From Cyanophora paradoxa (taxonomy: Eukaryota > Glaucocystophyceae > Cyanophorales > Cyanophoraceae), in the NCBI GenBank assembly GCA_004431415.1, contig QPMI01000682.1, positions 84,248 to 148,247 on the forward strand: a stretch of 64,000 nt of DNA, given 5' to 3'. How positions within the stretch are numbered: the first letter of the stretch is position 1; each line of letters starts with the position of its first letter. The notes beneath the pieces are model-generated. The model had not been told where the DNA came from. It made no database searches and saw only the letters and a program-made list of their open reading frames with translations. The translations under genes and the position numbers were made by a program. Positions 1 to 5,949 of this stretch are shown piece after piece.

Positions 1-3
1 GAG

Positions 4-753
4 ATGATAACCCCACCATTTCGTGCTCTTTTCATAGGAAAGTCTGCAACAGGCAAGTCAGAATGTGTGAAATATTGGTTGAAACAGCTGCATGATGCGA
101 AAAAGATTGATACTGTTCTTGTTGTGAGTGGGACGTCCTTCAATCATTTCTGGGATGCAGTTGCAACATTGCAACTCGGGAAATGGGATGCTGCTTACAT
201 TTCAAAATTACTGGATGAAAGGCAGGAGAAAATCGAAAAAGGGGAACCTGTCAATCACCTGTGTGTGGTCTTAGACGATTTAATAGACAACGAAATCATT
301 GATTTGACCCGAGACAAAATTGTGGGATCTCTGTATTCCAGAGGTCGCCACTCGAAAATCTCGATTATCTGCATCACACAGAAGCTGAGGAAGGTTTCTT
401 CAACAATTCGAGTAAATTCGGATTATGCTGTGTTCCTGAGTGCTGCTAATCGCAAAGAACTCGAAGCAATTGAAGAGGAGTACAATATCATGCGAAACAA
501 GGACGATTTCTATAAGATGTTTGAGGAATATGTACACTCCTACCAATACATTGTGTGGTCTTCTGCAAATTATTCGGTGAACTATTATGTTGATAAAGCG
601 GATCTGGTCAAAGATTTCCCATTTCCTCGGTTCCACAGGAAGCCCAAAAAGAAAGAAGATGAACTACCATCTCCACCGAAAGAGGAAGCACCCAAAGAGG
701 TCAAGAGTGGTGTTCATTCGAATAAACTGATGCGATATAAGAGAGGTTTGTAA
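4..753 (+). CDS. Viral genome-packaging ATPase (FtsK/HerA-A32 type)
   Basis: 249 aa. A Walker A motif (GKSATGKSE, residues 12-20) sits close to the N-terminus, and a Walker B strand follows at about residues 85-94 (LCVVLDDLID). This arrangement and length match the A32-like packaging ATPases of Polintons, virophages and NCLDVs, which pump DNA into preformed icosahedral capsids. The C-terminus is rich in Lys, Glu and Pro and probably disordered. It is the first gene of a + strand series, with 28 bp to the next gene. The start lies 3 bases from the window edge, so a longer N-terminus cannot be excluded, although the early Walker A is normal for the family. Confidence 0.85.
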   Translation: MITPPFRALFIGKSATGKSECVKYWLKQLHDAKKIDTVLVVSGTSFNHFWDAVATLQLGKWDAAYISKLLDERQEKIEKGEPVNHLCVVLDDLIDNEIIDLTRDKIVGSLYSRGRHSKISIICITQKLRKVSSTIRVNSDYAVFLSAANRKELEAIEEEYNIMRNKDDFYKMFEEYVHSYQYIVWSSANYSVNYYVDKADLVKDFPFPRFHRKPKKKEDELPSPPKEEAPKEVKSGVHSNKLMRYKRGL

Positions 754-781
754 AATAATCTCTGCTTCTAATAAATATACA

Positions 782-1516
782 ATGCCTTCCAAACGCAAAG
801 TTGGTGTTCCTGCCGGTGCTATGTCATATTCTGCATCCTCTGGAACCGGTTCTATTAACATAGAGCCCCTGAAATTCAATGGTGTCAATGAAGTGAAAGC
901 ATCACAGCAACAGGAAGATCCCCTCAATGCTGCTTATGAAGAATCTCCCGATGATAAAGCGCCCCAGGCATCCACCAGTGATCAATTGAATATTTCGCCC
1001 GAAGCCACAAAGATGAAGGCAGTTGGTGAAGGTGCTCGTCGAATTATTGGTGCTGCTGATGATAAAGGACTTGGTCTGCAAGATCTCTCACTTGCCCGCA
1101 AAGGTGAAGGTGTCTCCAAAGAATCAGACAAGGTTATTCAATCGATGGCTGGTGAGGTCACCTACAAGGTCGCACCTACACAGAATATCCACCGAATTCC
1201 CAAAGCCCAATGGGACGAAATGACTGCGAAACTTAAAGATCTGGAAGCGAAATCGAGTGCACTTGAACAGTATGTCTCTGAGAAGAAAGAGAGAGCGAAA
1301 TTAAAGGAGATGCTGCGAAAGGAGGTGTATAGAATGGGAATCACTGGTCTCCCAGATAAGCAGTTCATTGGTAAGAAAGAAACTCAAATCGATGAGCAGG
1401 CAGTTGATGAGATGAAGACCAAAACCCAGAAGGGCACCATTGAACCTGGTGCTACCAAAGCAGAGGTTGACAAAGGTGTTGCCCCAACAGTATATAAACG
1501 ACGAGTATGGCTATAA
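782..1516 (+). CDS. Unknown viral protein with predicted coiled coil
   Basis: 244 aa, family not recognised. The N-terminal half is low-complexity and rich in Ser, Ala, Gly and Gln. Residues ~140-185 are charged with heptad-like Leu/Ala spacing (KLKDLEAKSSALEQYVSEKK), consistent with a coiled coil. The C-terminus ends in a basic-aromatic tail (YKRRVWL). It lies between the packaging ATPase and small unknown ORFs in one orientation, so a virion or assembly role is possible, but this rests only on position. The start follows an A/T-rich leader ending in ATACA, like other genes here. Confidence 0.6.
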   Translation: MPSKRKVGVPAGAMSYSASSGTGSINIEPLKFNGVNEVKASQQQEDPLNAAYEESPDDKAPQASTSDQLNISPEATKMKAVGEGARRIIGAADDKGLGLQDLSLARKGEGVSKESDKVIQSMAGEVTYKVAPTQNIHRIPKAQWDEMTAKLKDLEAKSSALEQYVSEKKERAKLKEMLRKEVYRMGITGLPDKQFIGKKETQIDEQAVDEMKTKTQKGTIEPGATKAEVDKGVAPTVYKRRVWL

Positions 1517-1543
1517 TTATCTCGCATTAAAAGAGAAAGCATC

Positions 1544-1777
1544 ATGGATTTTCTGCGCAAAATCATTGAGATGTTTAATCTCCACATTGTGAGCAATTGT
1601 CACAGTGGTTGCTGTGACACCAAAGTCGAAATCGAGTTCTCAGACACTGAAAGCCATGGATCTGGTGGAAGGAGATTATCCACAGACTCGGTGGATTTCG
1701 AGGAGCATATTAAAACAGAGACTGTGAGGCGCAGGTCTGTATCTTTCACAGATCCGAAATTAAATCTCGGTAATTAA
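1544..1777 (+). CDS. Small unknown viral protein
   Basis: 77 aa, unrecognised. The N-terminus is hydrophobic/amphipathic (MDFLRKIIEMFNLHIV), followed by a short Cys-containing stretch (NCHSGCCDTK) and a Ser/Arg-rich acidic-basic tail with RRRSVSF, which resembles a phosphorylation site. It starts 27 bases after the preceding stop, after AAAGAGAAAGCATC, which fits the A-rich leaders of neighbouring genes. It is one of several tiny ORFs between the ATPase and the polymerase-helicase. No function is proposed. Confidence 0.45.
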   Translation: MDFLRKIIEMFNLHIVSNCHSGCCDTKVEIEFSDTESHGSGGRRLSTDSVDFEEHIKTETVRRRSVSFTDPKLNLGN

Positions 1778-1783
1778 TATCGA

Positions 1784-1897
1784 ATGCTCAGTCTCTCTGA
1801 GATCTATGCTATCCTTGAAAGGAAATCCGCTGAATATGCAACAGAAGCCGCAATAAAAAAGCGTAGACAGGAACTGGTCTCGATCTGCAAAAAATGA
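1784..1897 (+). CDS. Very small ORF, 37 aa, possible gene
   Basis: Begins 6 bases after the preceding stop. The product is a highly charged, helix-favouring peptide (MLSLSEIYAILERKSAEYAT, then a KKRRQE segment, ending ICKK). Tight spacing and coding-like composition favour a real gene, but its length makes this weak. No family is recognised. The stop overlaps an AAAAAATGACAAGG string that recurs at about 2,336, upstream of the polymerase-helicase gene. Confidence 0.3.
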   Translation: MLSLSEIYAILERKSAEYATEAAIKKRRQELVSICKK

Positions 1898-1978
1898 CAA
1901 GGGATTTAAGGGTAAGGTGTGTTTGATTGGTGAACCCGGACAAATTATTTTCTCGTCCCAATATAAGGAACATATCAA

Positions 1979-2206
1979 ATGGAAACTGAATCTGTGGTCG
2001 AATTCGAACTTGCAATGAGCGAAATGGATCCCAATGAAAAGAAAAGGTTGTATGACCGCTTGTACTTCCAGAAACGCTATCAAGATGAGGAGTTTCGTGA
2101 ATTATATCGGAAAAAGGCACTGGAACGATATTATCGCAGGAAAGCTGCTGAGATGGATCCCAATAATCCAGTAAAACGCCCAGTTGGTCGTCCCAGAAAA
2201 TACTGA
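1979..2206 (+). CDS. Small basic protein with AT-hook-like C-terminus
   Basis: 75 aa. The central part is rich in Arg, Lys, Tyr and Glu and probably helical (residues ~20-55). The last residues (RPVGRPRKY) contain the GRP core of an AT-hook, a minor-groove binding motif. It could therefore be a small DNA-binding or DNA-condensing protein, or a regulator; that is inference from one short motif. It precedes the polymerase-helicase gene by 187 bases that hold a hairpin and a palindrome. It is the last of the small genes before the replication genes. Confidence 0.5.
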   Translation: METESVVEFELAMSEMDPNEKKRLYDRLYFQKRYQDEEFRELYRKKALERYYRRKAAEMDPNNPVKRPVGRPRKY

Positions 2207-2251
2207 ACCGCCCCCAAAGTCCCAGATATCCGCTGAATCCTTTTTGTTACC

Positions 2252-2279
2252 ATGATCAATCGACTTTTCGATGGATCAT
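2252..2279. terminator. Hairpin between small basic gene and polymerase-helicase
   Basis: Two 12-base arms (starting ATGATCAATCGA) pair with one mismatch around a 4-base loop. The hairpin lies 46 bases after the upstream stop and 115 bases before the next start, so a transcript-end or RNA-stability role is plausible. This is inference from symmetry only. Confidence 0.35.
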
Positions 2280-2352
2280 TACCATGTATCGAGCGCCAAT
2301 CGGAAAACCCAAAGGTATTTAAAGGTTAGCCGCCAAAAAATGACAAGGATCC

Positions 2353-2370
2353 GGAGAAATTAATTTCTCC
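2353..2370. promoter_or_regulatory. 18-bp perfect palindrome upstream of polymerase-helicase
   Basis: GGAGAAATTAATTTCTCC is a perfect palindrome 23 bases before the ATG at 2,394. Between it and the start lies AAGTATAAGAAGA, which resembles the A-rich start-proximal motif of other genes in the element. It could be an operator for a dimeric regulator. No partner protein is identified. Confidence 0.35.
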
Positions 2371-2393
2371 ATCAAGTATAAGAAGACCCCAAG

Positions 2394-4790
2394 ATGTTCA
2401 ACTCTCAGCAACCGAACGGACTAAAACTCTCTCTCTTTGAGAAGGTGGATCGCTCCACTCTCAAATACCTGATTGATAATTTCGAGACTTTGGATTATCG
2501 ACCTGATATTGATGCAACTGCTACTCTTACCCTTCTCCAACGTTATTTGAAGGATTTGAAGCGAGATGGGCGCATTGAAGTTAAATATCATCAATGCAAG
2601 CATAATACTGGTCGTTATTTCGTGAATCTTGAACACATCAAGAAGAAGCAAGCATCAATGCAAGGAATGCCCAGAGAATTCCGCCACACTCTTGCTCGCG
2701 ATTTCTACTACGATATTGATATGAAAAATGCGCATCCCACACTTCTCATTCAGTATTGTCAAAAAAATGAAATCGTTTGTGAGGGTCTCACTGATTATGT
2801 CGACAATCGTGATAGTATCATTGCTGATATAAGCAAGAAATCCGGACTTTCTCGCGAAGATATCAAAAAAGCGTTTCTCTCTGTTGTTAACGGGGGTGGG
2901 GGCTCAATTGATAATAAGGAGCTGCTGAATCATCCCAAGTTCAAAGCAGTCAAGAACGAAATCACAGGAATTCACGCTCAAATTGCAAGCATGCCCGAAA
3001 ACCACAACTTCTTCTTGATTTGCAAGCGAAAGAAGGAGTATAACATCTTTGGTTCAACCATTAATATGGTTCTTTGCAAATTGGAGAATGAATGTCTGAT
3101 TGCGCTTTGTCAGTATTTAACCTCACTTGCTGTGAAAGTCGGTGTTCTCGTTTATGACGGTTGTATGGTTGAAAAAGCCCCTGAATTACCCGAAACTCGT
3201 CTCCACAATATTCTCTGTGATGCTACCAAGTATATTGAGAATATCACTGGCTACAAGATTGAGTTGATGATTAAACCAATGGATCAAGGATTTACGATTC
3301 CAACAAATTCAAAAAGTGTATCCTCTCCTCTTAATATTGTTCGGGATGATCGTGAAGCTGCTCTCACATTTGTTAAATCGATTGAGGGGCGAGTGGTTAT
3401 GTCTGATGGTCGTATATTCGCTCAGACAGACGATTTTCTGTGGACTGATGATTCCACAATGGTCTACAATATAATGTTGAAATTGTGCATGGAGTGCTAC
3501 ATGTTCAAGGAGGATGACAAAGGTAACTTGAAGCCATATTCTACCAATCTTACTGGGGCAGATCGAATTATCAAGACAGCCAAAGCATTTCTGCCCAATA
3601 ATCGTGTGTTCTACAATGATATTATGTGGTCATCGACCATTGGGAAATTGTGCTACCGAAATGGTGTGTATGATTTCGAAACAAAGAAGCTCACACCATG
3701 GGACAAATGTGACAAGATCTATTCTACCACTCGAATTGAGAGGGATCTTCTTGTTGACAAAGATGGATATGTGATCAAGCCATCTGATTCGGATATTCAA
3801 ACCCTTTTCGACAAGATTCTGGAACCCGTTTTCGGAAATGATTCGATTTCTTCTGCTCTGGAATTTACAGCTCGTGCAATGGCTGGGAAATACGAAGATA
3901 AACAGTGGGGATTATCAATTGGTGAACGCAATTGTGGTAAGGGGGTTTATGTGAATCTCAATGAAAATACCTGGGGAACTGGATATGTGCACACCATCAG
4001 TGGGGAGGCATTCTTGCTGAATAAGAACTCAGATGACAACGATACCTCCAAGTTAAAGTGGATGAAGCCTTGTGAATTTCGTCGTCTGACATTCACCCAA
4101 GAGATGAAATTCGATGTCTCAAACACAAATATTAAGGTGAATGGTGCAATGATCAAAAAGAAGGAATCTGGTGGTGATGTTCAATGCATGCGTGTTCTTT
4201 ATGAAAATGAGGTCAATATTCGCCTCCAAAGTCGTTTGTGGATGATCATGAATGATGTTCCACCCATTTCCCCATCTGATACCCTTCAAACCATGGTATT
4301 GTTCAAGCACCCCCACAAATTCGTTGATCAAAAGACTGTTGAGGAAATGAACTCTCCTTGTGTGAGATTGGCTTCGGAAGATATCAAGAGTGTTCTGCTA
4401 AAAAGTCCTGAGATAATTAGAGCATTCGAATGGATGGTGTTTGAAGCCTACAAATCTCAGAAATTCGTGGTGTCTGGGAAGGTTGCTGAGGATATTAATG
4501 AATTCCGGGAAGATGCAGGTGATGAAATGTCTCTGATCAGATCAGTGTTCGAATTCACTCGAAATTCATCCGACTCTGTAACTTCCAAGATGGTTGAGCA
4601 AGAGATCAAGCAACTGAGACTGAATATGTCTGCAAATCGCATTAAAACTGTGATGGGTTTGCTTGGAGCGAAATATGACAAAAATGCAGTTCGAAAGAAG
4701 GTTGGAACTGGTTATGATCGCGGCTACAAGGGTGTTAAAAAGATTGATAATACACCTACTGTTGTTGAGTTTGATGATGATGATGAGTAA
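2394..4790 (+). CDS. TV-Pol-like polymerase fused to SF3 (D5-like) helicase
   Basis: 798 aa, a replication protein. The N-terminal ~330 residues carry family-A-like polymerase motifs as in TV-Pol of virophages and transposons: motif A with DIDMKNAHP (D107/D109), a motif-B-like stretch at ~155-170 (KKAFLSVVNGGGG), and a motif-C-like VLVYDGCMV (~251-259). The C-terminal half is a superfamily 3 helicase: Walker A GERNCGKG at ~507-514, a Walker-B-like FTQEMKFD at ~565, and a sensor strand LWMIMNDVPP at ~615. TV-Pol-SF3 fusions are known from Sputnik-type virophages and Polinton-like viruses. The polymerase half is divergent, and a primase role is possible. The acidic C-terminal tail (EFDDDDE) is notable. 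Confidence 0.75.
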   Translation: MFNSQQPNGLKLSLFEKVDRSTLKYLIDNFETLDYRPDIDATATLTLLQRYLKDLKRDGRIEVKYHQCKHNTGRYFVNLEHIKKKQASMQGMPREFRHTLARDFYYDIDMKNAHPTLLIQYCQKNEIVCEGLTDYVDNRDSIIADISKKSGLSREDIKKAFLSVVNGGGGSIDNKELLNHPKFKAVKNEITGIHAQIASMPENHNFFLICKRKKEYNIFGSTINMVLCKLENECLIALCQYLTSLAVKVGVLVYDGCMVEKAPELPETRLHNILCDATKYIENITGYKIELMIKPMDQGFTIPTNSKSVSSPLNIVRDDREAALTFVKSIEGRVVMSDGRIFAQTDDFLWTDDSTMVYNIMLKLCMECYMFKEDDKGNLKPYSTNLTGADRIIKTAKAFLPNNRVFYNDIMWSSTIGKLCYRNGVYDFETKKLTPWDKCDKIYSTTRIERDLLVDKDGYVIKPSDSDIQTLFDKILEPVFGNDSISSALEFTARAMAGKYEDKQWGLSIGERNCGKGVYVNLNENTWGTGYVHTISGEAFLLNKNSDDNDTSKLKWMKPCEFRRLTFTQEMKFDVSNTNIKVNGAMIKKKESGGDVQCMRVLYENEVNIRLQSRLWMIMNDVPPISPSDTLQTMVLFKHPHKFVDQKTVEEMNSPCVRLASEDIKSVLLKSPEIIRAFEWMVFEAYKSQKFVVSGKVAEDINEFREDAGDEMSLIRSVFEFTRNSSDSVTSKMVEQEIKQLRLNMSANRIKTVMGLLGAKYDKNAVRKKVGTGYDRGYKGVKKIDNTPTVVEFDDDDE

Positions 4791-4836
4791 AATACCTCTG
4801 TTATGATTCTGATTTCTATATACATTCTTTTTATAC

Positions 4837-5050
4837 CTTACTGGAAATGGACAGTAGGCACTGGAATAATCGAAGTAGGCACTTTTCAATTGAGGTTAGG
4901 CACTTTTAATTGACGTTAGGCACTTAGGCACCTTTCCTGGAAACTCTCTATAAAAAATAAAATCAACGTTTTGAAAAACGCGACTTAACCTTTTTAAGAC
5001 TTCTTTCTTTCTCTCGATTCAAGAGTGCCTAACTGCCTACAAGTGCCTAC
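4837..5050. repeat. Inverted iteron module, TAGGCAC type
   Basis: Starts with CTTACTGGAAATGG, then four or five direct TAGGCAC(T/C) units separated by AATTGA-like linkers, then a ~100-bp AT-rich core (CTCTATAAAAAATAAAATC and onward), then three inverted units (GTGCCTA). The same plan, core included, recurs at 20,664-20,890. It lies in the 304-bp gap between the polymerase-helicase and the next gene. It looks like a replication origin or a binding array for an initiator or regulator; the function is inferred. Confidence 0.55.
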
Positions 5051-5093
5051 AAAAAATGATGCGATTTCAGAGATGTGATCCAAGAGCACCACA

Positions 5094-5405
5094 ATGACCA
5101 CATTCTCAAAAGAAGATTTCGCCCGACTCAATCATGAATGCTATGGATCTGATCCAGTTCTGACAGATGCAGAGCAAAGAAAAAAAGTGCTTCGGTTGAT
5201 CTTGGAGAAAGGAGGATGTAAATATGATCAGATGCCCAGGCATTTCAGAAAGAAATTAGATAGATACTGCGAAAATGGTAGAGGTCACCAGTGTGCAAAT
5301 GATTTCGAGGAAATGAGAGCGGGGCAGGGTCGTCATGATGTGAACCATGCAAGAAAGCGACTTCAAGATAAACTTTCAAAACGCGTTCAAAACGCCCGAA
5401 AATAA
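5094..5405 (+). CDS. Small basic unknown viral protein
   Basis: 103 aa, unrecognised. Basic overall, with a Lys/Arg-rich C-terminus (ARKRLQDKLSKRVQNARK), helical propensity and several Cys/His residues (CKYD, RYCENGRGHQC) that might bind metal. It sits immediately after the inverted iteron module and 21 bases before the next gene, so a role in binding that module or in replication is conceivable. Position is the only evidence for that. Confidence 0.5.
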   Translation: MTTFSKEDFARLNHECYGSDPVLTDAEQRKKVLRLILEKGGCKYDQMPRHFRKKLDRYCENGRGHQCANDFEEMRAGQGRHDVNHARKRLQDKLSKRVQNARK

Positions 5406-5426
5406 TATGTTCCCTTAAAGTAAAAG

Positions 5427-5876
5427 ATGCCCCGCCAATCCAATAGAATCATCAAAGAAAAGAAAAACGAAATACTCGGTCTTTTAGGAACCCTTTTAGT
5501 CACTGGTGATATTACAGAATTCGAATATGATCGCCAGGCAGCAATCCTGGATAGGAGACCAAGGTTATCTCAACTCACAGAAATTACAAATCGCCTCTAT
5601 GATCGTTTTGAGAAAATGGAGGAATTCAGGGATGAAGGTTTAAGGTTGGGAGCGATTGCACCGGAGATTGAAGATGGGGAAGCAATGAACAAAGCATATT
5701 CTTGGTTGACCTATCGAGCCAGAGGGGAGGTTATCCAAGATGGGATTGAATTCTTGGAGAGAATTGCACCCACTCTACCTCAGAGACTCAGACAGAAACT
5801 CCAAGACCTGCGAGCAATTAAAACTCGGTTGACCTTCATTTGTAAATTGAGACAGTTACAGATTGGATCGAATTGA
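5427..5876 (+). CDS. Unknown viral protein upstream of PolB
   Basis: 149 aa, predicted mostly helical, with no recognised family. It starts directly after CTTAAAGTAAAAG, the clearest example of the start-proximal AGTAAAG motif of this element. In the arrangement before the local 50-bp duplication, its stop would lie one base before the polymerase ATG, so the two genes were probably co-transcribed. Its helical, charged character (EKMEEFRDEGLRLGAIAPEI) would suit an accessory replication or terminal-protein-like role, but nothing in the sequence establishes this. Confidence 0.55.
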   Translation: MPRQSNRIIKEKKNEILGLLGTLLVTGDITEFEYDRQAAILDRRPRLSQLTEITNRLYDRFEKMEEFRDEGLRLGAIAPEIEDGEAMNKAYSWLTYRARGEVIQDGIEFLERIAPTLPQRLRQKLQDLRAIKTRLTFICKLRQLQIGSN

Positions 5877-5949
5877 GATGCTAAGAGTGGTAATAATGTG
5901 GACAGTTACAGATTGGATCGAATTGAGATGCTAAGAGTGGTAATAATGT
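5851..5949 (+). repeat. 50-bp tandem duplication over the PolB start
   Basis: The 50 bases from 5,851 (GACAGTTACAGATTGGATCG...) repeat at 5,901, identical over 49. The repeat spans the end of the 149-aa gene and the start of PolB. Because 50 is not a multiple of three, the ATGs of the first copy (5,878 and 5,896) are out of frame with the polymerase, and only those of the second copy (5,928 and 5,946) are in frame. Confidence 0.85.
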
